From Ilex aquifolium (Eukaryota > Streptophyta > Magnoliopsida > Aquifoliales > Aquifoliaceae), in NCBI GenBank assembly GCA_951799425.1, contig OX637398.1:21214270-21278269 (forward strand): a DNA stretch of 64,000 nt. The letters run 5' to 3'. Each line of letters starts with the position of its first letter. Positions within the stretch are counted from its first letter, which is position 1. Below, piece by piece: positions 35,104 through 46,285 of this stretch. Position numbers and translations under genes: made by a program. The notes beneath the pieces are model-generated. The model saw nothing but the letters and a program-made list of their open reading frames with translations. It was not told the origin of the DNA and ran no database searches.

Positions 35104-36825
35104 TGATTAACCCTAATTAATGCAAAATGAAATTAAATTAAAAGGTCAATTGTGTAATTAAATAAAGTTAAACTAGTCAAAATAAATCTAATTAGGGTTA
35201 ATGTGTGAATTAAGGATAATGCATTGAATGTTGTTCTTTTCAGGTTTTTATGCGTCAAAACGACGGGAGCCAATTATCAAAGCATGGAGAACAACTTATC
35301 AAAGCATAGGGTGTAAATTATTAAAGCTCAAAACAAAGGGAGATCAAAGTGTAAATCAAGATCTTCTTGATATTTGTAAATAAATATCTTTTAGGATATT
35401 TGTATTTAAATATCTTTTAAGATATTTAAATATATTTTAGGATATTTGTAATTAAATATATTTTAGGATAAATATCTTTTAGGATATTTGTAATTAAATA
35501 TATTTTAGGATATTTATATTTAAATATCTTTTAAGATATTTAAATATATTTTAGGATATTTGTAATTTGGATGCCTATAAATACCCCCCTTGGGGGCTTG
35601 TAATGGGCATCCTTCTCTTGTTTCATTTTTCTTGTAAAGAACATTTCTTCCTAGTGGAAAACACTCCAAAGGTCTTGAATCATCTTTCAAGTATTATTGC
35701 TTTATTTATTTTCTTTTTATTAGATCTTGGTTGTGAATTAAACACCAAGAAGTTGTTGTTTTCTTTTTATTAGATCTTGGTTGTGAATTAAACACCAAGA
35801 AGTTATTGTTTTCTTTTATGTTTTTATTATATATTGGTTGTGGATTAAACACCAAGAAGTTGTTGTTTTCTTTTATATATTATCATCTCTTGGTTGTGGA
35901 TTAAACACCAAGTATTTATTGCTTTCTTTTAATTTAAGTATTGTTTTCTTTTACTTCCATTGTTGGAGCTTCCTTCTTCCCCTTAGAGGAGTGAAACTCT
36001 TCCACTTTTCTAGAGCTTTACCAAAGCCGTGAAGGGTGGAACGTGATTCACTCATTCTTTGTCGAAGATCGGCTCCTTGTTTAGCTATTTTACTTTAAAG
36101 CATTTCACTTCTAGTGCTTGAGCATTTTACTTTGTAACACCTTTTGGGGATGAGTACCATTCATCATTCTAGCTTTACCATAGCTATGAAGGGTGAGTAG
36201 TCCTCATTCACTCTTTGGGAAGGGATGATAGATATGTAAAAGATTAATCCGGACATTATGTTTGTGTATCACCTTTATGCTTAAATGTTCTATACTCCAC
36301 TTGATTTTTGGGTGATTGAATGCACCTAGCAAAGTAAAGATACTTTGTATAATCAACGGATCTTTCTATGATAAATGGATGACTCCTACATGGAAAGATC
36401 CATTGATTCAAGGCAAGTACCCTAACTAACTTTTCATGACAAACTTTCAATGTCCACCATTATTGCACTTCATTCCTATCTTCCGATTAATTTGCCGTTG
36501 ACACGAGAGTTAATTGAGTTATAAAGCACAAACATAATGCACCGGACAATCAACTACATATTCTGATTCCCGAACCAAATAGTGTTTGTTACATTTAATC
36601 ATCTTATATTTTGTCTAGCAAAATACCCATTGGAAAGAATCTTACATTCTATCCAAAACTTCCCACAACTTCAAAATCATAATATTTCCAATTACAAGTC
36701 TTTCTCACTATTTACTTCAAAGAACACCAACCATAGTTCCCTGAGGATTCGACTCTGGACTCAAACCAGATTATTACTACAACTTGACCGCCTGCACTTG
36801 GGTGTACACATTTCGGATCAAGCCA
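35104..36825 (+). repeat. 3' LTR of the Athila-like element
   Basis: This 1722 bp copy of the 5' LTR has about 18 substitutions by eye. It is shorter mainly because the repeat array after the TATA box (TATA at 35576-35583) is contracted. It ends AGCCA before the target duplication GTAAC. Confidence 0.95.
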
Positions 36826-37111
36826 GTAACCTAAAGACTGGTATAGGGCAAAAGTTCTCCAAAAAATGAAAAATGAACTATTTATGCTTAGAGGGAAAAA
36901 ATATACATGGCTTGTACAAAAATATAAATAGATTTATGTGACCATTTCAACCTTTTATTATTCCACTTTCTTATATTTGGTTGATAGAAATGCCTTTTAT
37001 TAATTTTTTCTCATAAATCATCTAAACATTTTCACATGGTTGAGATCAGCTTGGAAACTAAATGGCCACCTCCTTTATTTTTATATTATAAACTAATTGA
37101 GAGTTTTTTAG

Positions 37112-37377
37112 TACAGACCCATTGGCTTGAGATCAAATTTTTGGAAACTATTTATTGAAAAGGTAATTGAGAGTATTGCATGTTTGACAAGAACTCATCA
37201 AGGAGTCAAAATAGTTGGGAATGCTATTCAACGAAATGTTGCTTCGCCATGTATTGATGTATGTTCAACTTCTTTTAATTCTTTAAGACATATATCTATG
37301 TTTTTTTTTTCTATGTTGTAGTGGTATTATAATAACACAAGTTTTATTTGTTTTTTCAGGTACTGTTGAAATGGTAG
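37112..37377 (+). pseudogene. Two-exon gene fragment in the CACTA right arm
   Basis: Exon 37112-37258 is preceded by an acceptor (GTTTTTTAG) and followed by a donor (GTATGT). It reads RPIGLRSNFWKLFIEKVIES and later TRTHQGVKIVGNAIQR and ASPCID. An intron of 101 bp ends TTTTTTCAG at 37359. The next exon adds VLLKW and a stop. Clean splice sites and protein-like composition suggest a real gene end, either the element's own gene or a captured host gene. I do not recognise the protein. Upstream exons were not found with confidence, so it is listed as a fragment. Confidence 0.45.
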
Positions 37378-37699
37378 GTGATTTGCAGAAGAGTTATGGA
37401 GGACCTTAGGATTTTTTTTTTACATTTTTATTATAAGCATATGTGGATACAACATTGAACCTTTTGTTTTAATTTTATCTTTTTTATTTGTACTTGGGGA
37501 ATTAACATTATACTTGGTAGATTTTAAACTGTTTTGTCTAATTGGTGATTTGTTTATGTATATATATGAACATATTTTTACTTGGTGTTTAGATTTATAT
37601 ATGAATGAAATTGTATGTGGAATTATTTGACTGTGATAAGTCTTTTTGATTTGTGTGATGTATTTGTATATACAGGGTAGAAATTGATAATACAAAAAT

Positions 37700-38020
37700 T
37701 TTTTAAAAAAATTGGCATTTTTTTGCGGCGGCATTGTTGCTGTCACAATTGTATTTTGTCAACAAATACATAACATTTGTGACAGCAAAGTCTCTGTCAC
37801 AAATGTTATGCAAAATTACGGCACCATTATTTGCGTTAGGCAATTTCTGCCACTAATGTTTTTTGCGACGGCGTAATGCCGCCTCAAATACTTTTTGCGG
37901 CATTGTCTATTGCAGCTACTAAATGCCGCCGCAAAGCCGTCGCAAAAAGTATTTGTGACGACAAATATACTCTTTGCAACAGCCTTTCGCCGTCACAAAA
38001 AAAATTATTTTCTTGCAGTG
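37700..38020. repeat. Right sub-terminal repeats and end of the CACTA element
   Basis: At least eight diverged copies of the TTTGCGACGGC / GCCGTCACAAA motif occur in both orientations. They end in TTTTCTTGCAGTG, the inverted terminal sequence, followed by the 3 bp duplication TCA. Confidence 0.9.
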
Positions 38021-38023
38021 TCA

Positions 38024-39055
38024 GAGACTCCAAGGCTATAAAACTTAGAATGTCGAATAAACGACCTGCTAAATTTTTAGGATTTTTCTCAAATTTCTAG
38101 AATTTTTAAATAGCATGATAATATATCAAATAAATGAACAAATATGCCAAAAATGATCATCATGCTTCATTTAATCCACAATTCAAAGACTATAAGAACT
38201 CAGAATGTCAAATAAATGACCTAATAATTTTTTTGGAATTTTCTTGAATTTTTGAAAATTTTTAAATAGCATGATAATATATCAACTATTCACAAAAATA
38301 GCTAATTAATTCCAAAAATTAAAATTTTAAAACCCATCTACTCCTTAGGCTTATTCTAACCTCCCACTGAACTTTGAAGAGCTTTTCAAGCTCTTAAGTG
38401 AGGGAATAGGTTCTTACATCTTTTTTTTGGCAATATAAAAAAAAAAAAAATTTCTTGAACTTCAAAAATTATAAAAACTTTTATCATCATATTCTACACC
38501 AAACTACGAGTGCATAGAAAATAATGGGATAAAAATGGATATCATATGATCCCGCACTCCCTCAGTCTCCAAGCATGAGAGTGTGTGAGATTCTTTTTCT
38601 TCAACTTCTAGCCATATTATTTTAAAAAAATTCATATTTGATTTCAAACTTCAAAATCTCATAACTCATCAACCATAACTCCATTTTTAACGTTCTTTAT
38701 ATGTCTGGAAAGCTCTCGAGATAAGGATTCTAACCACATAGGTCTCGTTTGTTAAAAACGAATATGTAAAATGCAGTATGTAAGAAAAATTACAAATTTT
38801 CAAACTAGGGTTTGATTTTTCTCATGCTACGTAGATCCAATAAATCCCATATTTTTCAGATATGATCTAGCATATTTAAGGATTAACATATTCGTTCATT
38901 TCCATCTTTTGTTGCATTTTTGACAACTTTTAAATGGTAGGACGATTTCCATATCGGTCATCGGCCTGCCCTAGGCCACTAGTCGTGAACTCCCATTTTA
39001 AAGGTCTAGCTCACGTTCCGTGGCCTCCCAAACCGTTGGTCTGTAGGCCTTTAAG
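38024..39055 (-). other. Tandem repeats and possible copia LTR sequence
   Basis: From 38024 to 38302 there are one and a half to two units of a roughly 150 bp AT-rich repeat (cores AATTTTTAAATAGCATGATAA and CATCATGCTTCATTTAATCC, each within 20 bases). The first unit continues across the CACTA insertion from 20641-20675. The rest (38300-38950) is AT-rich without genes and could be copia 5' LTR DNA. From about 38950 GC content rises toward the Tat-like integrase remnant. Confidence 0.4.
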
Positions 39056-39680
39056 AACTGCCTGTTGATGGAGCAATTATGACGCTATCCATCCAAATCT
39101 CTTAGGTGGTAAACACCACTAGGATTTCAAATGGTCCTTCCTAGTTGGCCAGCCACTTGTTAGTCCTTTGATCATTAAGCTCTAAAGGCAACCTCACTTT
39201 CCAAACTAAGTTGCCTATTCCGAACGTCTTGTTTTTGACCCTTTTGTTGTACGCCCTAGCGGCTCTTAGCTTTTTCACCTTGATGCAATCCAAAGCACGT
39301 AGCCACAGTCCATCTAAATTTTCAAGCTCGATCATCATGACTTCATTGTATTTATCTGGACTTAACCTATGCTGAAAAGCCACTCGCAATGAATTTACTG
39401 TAATCTCCATAGGCAAGACTACGTTTGTATGTCAATAAGCCCATAGTGCTTTCGAGAGTTTATAATGCCTGCAATGGTTATCTTCCACCATCTTTGTGAT
39501 GATTCATTTCATCACTTTGTTGGTAGATTCTGCTTGTCCTTTGCGCATAGTATGGGGTTGAGTGGATCACGTAGAAGCCATACTCCACTGCAAATCCCTT
39601 AACTTCGCTTCCTGTAAAGATTGTTCCTTGACTGGCCACTATGTGCTGGGGAGCCCAAATTGGCGTTGGCCCAAAATGCA
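39056..39680 (-). pseudogene. Tat-like gypsy integrase remnant
   Basis: The minus strand shows the end of an integrase catalytic core (ASQGTIFTGSEVKGFAVEYG, HSTPYYAQ). The C-terminal part follows (LRVAFQHRLSPDKYNEVMM, LRAARAYNKRVKNKTF, GNLVWKVRLPLEL), typical of Tat-lineage plant elements. It is decayed, with several breaks. Neighbouring gag- and LTR-like DNA at 40.4-41.6 kb has the same orientation and may come from the same rearranged element. Confidence 0.7.
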
Positions 39681-40390
39681 ACCTAATAGAGGGTGAATTA
39701 GGTTTCAAAAATAATGCCCAATTTAAAATCTCAATTTCACTATTTGTGAAATTGATAAATGTTAGTTGCTATATGTTGATTAGATGATATGTGAATGATG
39801 GTGTGTGTATATATATATAATAAACACAAAATAAAGTAGAGGGAGAAGGAGAATGTAAACACAAGAATATATAGACATTCAGCCCCAACACTTGGCCTAC
39901 GTCCTCTTCTTCCTTCTCCCCTTGGAGGTTCCCTTTCTCTTACTTGAATCTCTTCAATGGGTGAGATCCCAAACCCTTACACCTTTCTCTTACTTGAGTA
40001 TAATACAAATATCCCTCTTTGTAAGCTTCACTCAAGAAGAACAATCTACCACACTCTCTCTTGTTTTTACAATAAGATTCTCTCAATCTAAAGAACAAGA
40101 CAAGAAGATATCAATGCTTACTCACAAACAAACAATTTTGCAATGCATGATCACTTTCTCTTTTGGCTTCTAGATCATCAATACAAAGTGGCAAAAGTTC
40201 TCTCAAATGCATTGAAGACCCCTATTTATACTTGGAAGAAAGAGTATTTTGAATATCTCCCAAATATAGCCGTTGCAAGACTAAACGGTCACACCGTGTT
40301 GAGATATGGTTTTTGATACATCGGCCTAGTTACTCGCCTTATAGTGGGGCCAACGTGCTCCTGGATTATTTCATCCAATTAGTCCATATT
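39681..40390 (-). mobile_element. Probable LTR fragment (copia-like), minus strand
   Basis: The segment begins near GCAACCTAATAGAGGGTGAATTAGG-like DNA, which in minus orientation (CTAATTCACCCTCTATTAGG) resembles the end of a common group of plant LTRs. It contains a minus-strand TATA box (GTATAAATAGG near 40215). It separates the Tat-like integrase from gag-like DNA. No clean target duplication was found, so borders are approximate. Confidence 0.4.
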
Positions 40391-40399
40391 CATGACCAC

Positions 40400-41640
40400 C
40401 TGGGGCGTTGTTGGAAGAATGATTGATGGTTGCCTCTTTTGCCCCAAAACTCAGGATTGGGGGCCACTTCCTCCTAAAAAAGAGGGTTGTAATTTTGTCG
40501 GTGGCTATTTCTGGTCTGTTGCACCCTTTGTGGTGGAACATACAAGGGAAGCACTAGTTGTGGTACTTCCATGGGCGCTACCTCTGCAGGGGGAAACAAT
40601 GGTTGTCTCACGCCCCCTAGACGGTTCAAACTATCAATTAGCCGCTCCAATGTCTACCTGGTGTGGCCAGATTCTACTCTGATCAAATCCTTTAGACCAT
40701 TGATAAACCCATAGACTTGCTGATAGACTTCGTGTGACAAAGCCTTAATTGATGCCTCTGGCTCTGAGTTAGATTCTCAATTCTCTTGACCCTCTAGTGC
40801 AGGCAACTATTCTTGTAAGTTGGGGATGCCAGGACTACTTTCTTCAACAGCCTCATGCATTGGAGGCACTTCTGAGAAGTTAATTTTGGTCTTTCCACTG
40901 GTGTTCACCATATGACCGCTTGGGGTCCCATCGGGCGTGGCGAAAAATATATTTGGCGTATTTTTAGATTGTGGCCATGCCAAATTCCAATTAGATTTAA
41001 GAACTTTAGTAGTGAGACATAAGGTTTCCTCTGAGTTCTTTTTTATGTCTTAGGGTTCAAGAACTTTAAATAATTTTCCAACTATTAGCGTAATGGACTG
41101 AAACGTAAAAAAGACAACTAGAATGCAAAGTAATAGGTAGACTAAATTTGGTAGATGAAATAAGTATTGTACTTAGCATTAAATGAAAGCAGTAAAAGAT
41201 CGCTAGAGTGATGGGTTACAGGAAAAGTAAAGTTGCTCGGAAGTAAAAAAAAAAATAGGTGAGGATAAGGTAGACTGGTTCTGTGTAGAGTTTGTTGTGT
41301 TTGATCATGGATCATTTCTCAATGGCTGGCCTTTGTTATTTATAGGATGGATTTTAACCATCGAAGCCATCTTTTTTTGGCCATGATTGTAATCATGGCT
41401 TGTCCCTTGAGATGTGTAGACATAAGATGAGCCGTCTCTAACTGACGGCTCATGATATCACATCTCACTTCTCAGGATTCTTAGAGTCCTACTTCCCTAA
41501 CCGCTCTATCCAACATGGACTCTCACAATTTCCTTCATGATCGTTGGATCTCTTCCATGTGTCACCCTATAAGTATGCTATTTTTGGGTGTAAACACCTA
41601 TATATTAGACTGATATGAAACCTGGTTGGTCACTAAATAA
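40400..41640 (-). pseudogene. Tat-like gag remnant and LTR-like DNA, minus strand
   Basis: Around 40.64-40.76 kb the minus strand reads like a Tat gag N-terminal region (QQVYGFINGLKDLIRVESGH, then LERLIDSLNRLGG). From about 40.94 kb on there is non-coding DNA with a minus-strand TATA box (CCTATAAATAAC near 41340), compatible with a 5' LTR. Polymerase domains between this and the integrase at 39.1-39.7 kb are not seen. Family assignment is tentative. Confidence 0.4.
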
Positions 41641-42649
41641 CACCACATTGAAACATTAGCTAAAGATTAATCTTTGAGAAGTTTTATCATAACAATTAGA
41701 ATAATTCTATCTTGATTGCCACAAAAATTGAAGCTCATAAACAAAGGGTGACGGGAGACATGACACAACCTATAACAAAAGGTAATCATTGGGTTGAATC
41801 GAAGAAAGGCTAATGTTATACCAACATAAGAAATTTGCAACAACAGAGGAACAAAATAGCAAATCCAACGAATGTACTGCATCTAGATATACACATGTGA
41901 ACAATTGGTTTGATTCATAGTCAGATGTAGACTGTATAATAAAACGGAACCCTAAGTTTCAATTTAAATCATCGATCTCATCAAAATCACAGAGAATTAA
42001 AGAACAAATAAAATCATTGTGATTATTAGTAGTTAGATTGGTGGATGTTCACAAACTATGCTTTTGAGGCATTTCAACAAACATTATATGTGCAATTGGC
42101 AGTTTTAGTCGTCTAACAAAGAGTTGTGGGGGTACTGGGATAGTAGCAGAAGGTGGTGGTGGCTAGGAACTATGGGGAGGGGGTAGGGTGGAAGGGCTGT
42201 GAGTGTGGTGGTTGGGGGTCGTAAAGTGTGGTGGTTGATTGGGGATGGAGGGATTGTAGACGTAGCAATGAGGATAAGTGTGTGTGTGTATTTATATGTG
42301 TGTGTGAGAGAGAGATAGAGAAAGAGAGAGAGAGAGAAAGAGAGAGATACCTTGACTGATGGGATGATAGATACACCAGGGCCAGAATAGACGATGCTTG
42401 TGTGGGTTGGGGAGCCAATGGTTGTGCGACTGCATGAGAGTAGAGAGAGATCGAGAGGTGGAAATATTTGGTACTTAACATGTACCATGCTGGCATGCCA
42501 ACTGGTACTCAAAACCAATTAGGAGTAGCCATTTCAATATTGTGGGATTAGATTCCTCATTCATCCTTACATATGCAATTTTGTGTCTCTCTTGAATATT
42601 TCCCCTATCCAACTTACTCCCAATAGCTAGAGAGTTTTGATTGGCCTTG
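41641..42649. other. No gene recognised; GT/GA microsatellite inside
   Basis: No supported gene. At 42277-42350 there is a degenerate TGTG / GAGAGA tract. Proline-, serine- and threonine-rich open frames on the minus strand over 42.1-42.5 kb follow simple repeats and low complexity and are not called. Confidence 0.5.
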
Positions 42650-43013
42650 GTGTTATTTGGAACTCCACCCATGGTTTGGGTGTGTTCCCTTCAGTGGAGG
42701 AGATTCTCTACTCTTTCTGAATAAATATTGGTACTAGACCAAGCTATGGGTGGTACTATTTGACCAAGAGGACTGATAGTACTAATTTGCTGACGAACAT
42801 TCCCGTTCTTCCAAAGGAGTGGAAGGACCAATTTTTCTTTGTTTTTAGTTCGGGTAGGGAATTCAGCCCTTCCGAACCTCTTATGGCCAACCCTGTTAGG
42901 ATTCTTTCTCGTTAGGGTGCAGCGTCCCCATCTTCTAGTAAACTGCAATATTTTTTTGAGTTTTCATTCTTTTTGGTACAAGAAATTAATGGCTTCTTCT
43001 TTTTTTAGTTGAT

Positions 43014-43243
43014 AATATGACCTTGCCAGAGAAATTTCTAGACAAGATTAAGGTGGTCCAAATCCACAAGATTAAGGAATTTGGTCTTCTGGTGACCGAG
43101 AAAAATCTCTTCAAGTTCAAACTAGGGCCTAAACCCCAATCTGCTATTATTACTGCAACAATTCCAATTAAGAGTAAGTAGCCAACTTCTTTTCTTAGAG
43201 CAGAAAGCTTTTTCTACTTTTGGTTATGGTTTCACTCTTAGAT
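43014..43243. repeat. 230 bp direct repeat, copy 1
   Basis: Identical in length to 44533-44762, with about eight mismatches by eye (about 96-97% identity) and no indels. It covers one exon of the antisense accessory gene and the start of the following intron. The two copies flank a 1289 bp foreign segment. Confidence 0.9.
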
Positions 43244-44532
43244 TCCCAAGAACCATTGACAATGCATATGTATCGAATACCAAAAATTTTTCTTTCCCTG
43301 CAAGCCAGAATTAGGATTTACCTTCAAGATTGCTCTGTATTGATCTCGTCTCAGCACGAATGCAGAGTCTAACAACAAACACGGAAGACAGCTCAACAAA
43401 CCTCGCGACCTGCTGTCATATATCCCCCAACGTTAGAATCCGGATGTAATGTGGGCTACCAGAACCTCCAAACTTCTGCTCTCCCTTTTAGCCTCTCTAA
43501 AAATCGTGAGTAGTGAATTGATGCTGATTTAGAGAGCCTAGACGTCTATATATAGGCTACGACAAAAATCCTAAGGAGAAATAAAGATCGGGGCTTCCGA
43601 TGGGCTTAGGATTTCTATGTTCAACCCAGAACAAATATCCTACAGCCCATTAATAATAAGTCAGCCCACTAAAAACTTATTATTGATCTCCTGAGCCTTA
43701 TCTCAAAATTATATTTGATCTCCTTATTATTATATGCTTAATAATATCCCAACGTTTAAGATTACAGATGTACATTAATTAATTAAATTACTGACAATTA
43801 TATTTAATTGACTTATTTTATTCCTTGAGACCTTACCACTCAACTTATTTGTCATATCGAATAATTAAATCCACCTGTAGGGTTTGACATGGAAAAAAAT
43901 TATGAGCTTCCTCAAGAGAACATCATCAGCTCATTTAAATACTAGGACGTGGTTTACTTTAATAATTAATTTCAATCATACAAATAACATTGTCTCCGAA
44001 TTCACTGAGCTTATTGACTCAATCTGAATCTCACTTTTGGATGAATTAAAGTGACAAACATTATATGCATGTGGCAATTAAATATTTCGGGATTAAGAGC
44101 ATAAACAATCATAAGGTATCTATTATCTTATTGAATCAGTAAAAGATAATAACCTCAACATGGGTCTGTTCAATACACAAAGTGCACTAGTGCAATAATT
44201 CGAGACATCAAACAGTCTCCTACTGTCAAGACAAACTATGCCAGAATATTACACTACAATCATACTGATGGTGTGTCCAATTTCATCTAGAATTGTGAGC
44301 CTATACTCATATTATACAAGGATCTGATAATCTGGTCTTCTGTGCATAAGCTGAACTCTACACACCAGGTTATCTACAATGTAAATATAAGACACACATG
44401 CATACTATATATTAAATATAATGCAAACATTTTGACCATATAGATTCTCAATAAAATGGAAAGAACAAACTTCTATTAATTAATAAAACGAGTTTCACTA
44501 CAAAAGCAAACTTTTAGTATACTACTCTATCA
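43244..44532 (-). mobile_element. LTR-like segment between 230 bp direct repeats
   Basis: 1289 bp with no relation to the flanking gene. It ends CTCTATCA (TG start in minus orientation) and has a TATATATAGG-type box near 43551. Its later half resembles copia LTR DNA (CTCCTACTGTCAAGAC and similar phrases). No 5 bp target duplication fits; instead the whole 230 bp flank is duplicated. Identification as an LTR is tentative. Confidence 0.4.
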
Positions 44533-44762
44533 AATATGACCTTGCCAGAGAAATTTCTAGACAAGGTTAAGGTGGTCCAAATCCACAAGATTAAGGAATT
44601 TGGTCTTCTGGTGACTGAGACAAATCTCTTCAAGTTCAAACTAGGGCCTAAACCCCAATCTGCTATTATTACTGCAACAATTCCAATTAAGAGTAAGTAG
44701 CCAACATCTTTTCTTAGAGCAGAAATATTTTTCTACTTTTGGGGATGGTTTCACTCTTAGAT
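44533..44762. repeat. 230 bp direct repeat, copy 2
   Basis: Partner of 43014-43243; the flank to its right continues the antisense accessory gene. Confidence 0.9.
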
Positions 44763-45850
44763 GCCCTTCCCTTGGTTTAGATCTTTTGCCAAGACTTGAC
44801 AAGAAGTCCCTTTCGTGATGTTAGAACTAGGCAATCTTCTGAGTGCTTTACCAGTCCTCCTCTGCCAATAACGAAGAGGTTAAGGTCTGAGGGCTCTCAT
44901 GCTTTAAAACTTTTTCCTATTGTTTTTGTTTATACGGAGGTGATCCAACTTGATGTGGAATTCTACCCTCATATTCCTCTTATAAAGAAGAGACATAAGC
45001 TAGCAGAGGGGAAACTTCATGTTCATGAGTCCATAGAGGTAACCCTGGTTTGTCCCTTGTTTCTACTAGGGCTAAGGCTAGCATTCCCCTGAAGAGTATG
45101 TGGAATGATCTAGAGTTTGCCATGAAGAAGTTTCAGGACTTCATTTCTGGTCCTGAAATCAAGGAAATGATGAAGCTAGGATCTTTCAACATCTCCAACA
45201 TGATGACCTATAAATTTTGTAAGATATATTCAATCTTGGTCATCCTTTCTCTTTTAGTTTTAATGATTCTAATGCCTCTTCTCTATTGTACATTTGCCAG
45301 ATGGTCATACTGGCAATGGGGATAAGTTGCTTAGCCTATATAGAGGAGAATCTAATGAAGGATAAGCTAGAGGCTAGCCTTAAAGAAAATCCAGCCTATA
45401 AGAGGGAACTTATCTCTCATAACAAGGAGTTAGTGTATGTTCTGCTGATCTAGAAAACATCAGGAACTCCTTAGCGATTGAGAAGGTTGCTTAGAGTGGG
45501 TTGGACAAGCTCTGAGGCGAGCACAAGAGGAGGCCAACAAAGCCAAGGAGAGAGACAAGAGCCTGGTAGACCAGCTGTCCACCCTTCTAGAGAGTTCCTA
45601 GAAGCTTGTCAAAATTGTGGACGCTATTGTCATGGCTACTTTCCAAAATTCATATAAGTTCCTTCAGATCAGAATAAGCTATTGAGATGTCAATTTTGAG
45701 GAATTATATCGCCAAGCCCTGGAATTATTTCCTGATCTGGACCTCTTTGCTATGAGACTCCCCCTAGGCAAGTTGCAAGAGAAGAAAGGAGCTCTACTAG
45801 AGGCCAAGATCCCTCTGCCAAGGAGGTCGAGGATTAATGTTATTTTCTAG

Positions 45851-46285
45851 GAGATCTGATCTCCTCTTTAATTTTCTTTTCTATTATTGTTCTTTTGTTT
45901 TAGAACTTTCGTAAATACAAATCTTTTTTATATGAATGCAATTAGCATTCCCTTAATGGAGCTTTCTCATTTCTCTTTTCACTGTTTGCTTCCCCCCCCC
46001 CCCCCCCCTCCCCTTTTTTTTTGCACTGGCCTTTAACAGCCTTGCTCTTGGTATTAAGGGCATTTTATCCTTGGTTTGGAGATTCAGCTTACCAGGTTTC
46101 CAACCTTAGCAGTATTCCTCTCCACTCTTTCAAGAGTATTTTGTTGATTTTTTTATAATTCCAATTGGTTTTTTTTTTTTTTTTTTTGTGGTTAGCCAAG
46201 TTGAACCTCAACAAGCCTAGGCAGGCCTAGGTCTTTTGCCAGTGAAAGGAAGGTCCCAAGATTTTCTTGCCTTCCATGGGCTAAG
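45851..46285. other. Non-coding spacer with a C17 run
   Basis: No gene. It holds an uninterrupted run of 17 C at 45992-46008 followed by CT-rich and T-run DNA, and another long T run near 46171-46187. The right end (CTAAG, 46281-46285) is the left flank of the next solo LTR. Confidence 0.6.

Larger units (their letters stand above)
22862..36825 (+). mobile_element. Athila-like Ty3/gypsy element with an accessory cassette
   Basis: The element is 13,964 bp with perfect target duplication GTAAC (22857-22861 and 36826-36830). The two LTRs (1750 and 1722 bp) differ by about 18 substitutions by eye (about 1%) plus a few indels, suggesting insertion less than about one million years ago. It has an Asp-tRNA primer-binding site, an Athila-type gag-pol, two copies of an accessory cassette where Athila elements carry their env-like region, a purine tract and a 3' LTR. 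The gag-pol is broken in about three places, so this copy is a fossil, though a recent one. It lies inside a CACTA transposon. Confidence 0.96.
20676..38020. mobile_element. Non-autonomous CACTA DNA transposon, split by an Athila-like element
   Basis: The left end is CACTATAAGAA and the right end is the inverse of CACTGCAAGAAAA. The flanking 3 bp duplication is TCA (20673-20675 and 38021-38023). Both ends carry many sub-terminal copies of a GCCGTCACAAA / TTTGCGACGGC motif, as CACTA (En/Spm) transposases require. Without the nested retroelement (22862-36825) it is about 3.4 kb. No CACTA transposase was recognised, so it would depend on a transposase made elsewhere. It contains a leader-like segment on the left arm and a small spliced gene fragment on the right arm. 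Confidence 0.9.
42650..45850 (+). pseudogene. Antisense accessory gene of a Tat-like element, decayed
   Basis: Plus-strand exon-like segments include GWYYLTKRTDSTNLLTNIPV with PKEWKDQFFFV (about 42.74-42.9 kb), a segment starting MTLPEKFLDKIKVVQIHKIK (43017), and later stretches rich in charged, coiled-coil-like sequence (about 45.05-45.84 kb). The KEWKDQFFFV pattern resembles the 'putative gypsy-type transposon' (Transposase_28) proteins. Tat-lineage elements are known to carry an extra gene antisense to gag-pol between pol and the 3' LTR; here the gag-pol remnant (47.8-57.1 kb) is on the minus strand, as that model requires. Splice donors such as AGA|GTAAGT (43174) suggest introns. It is broken and interrupted by a 1.29 kb insertion. 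Confidence 0.55.

Noticed and set aside
42105-42518. Proline- and serine-rich minus-strand frames
   Set aside because: They follow a GT/GA microsatellite and G-rich low-complexity DNA. No conserved domain or splice context was seen.
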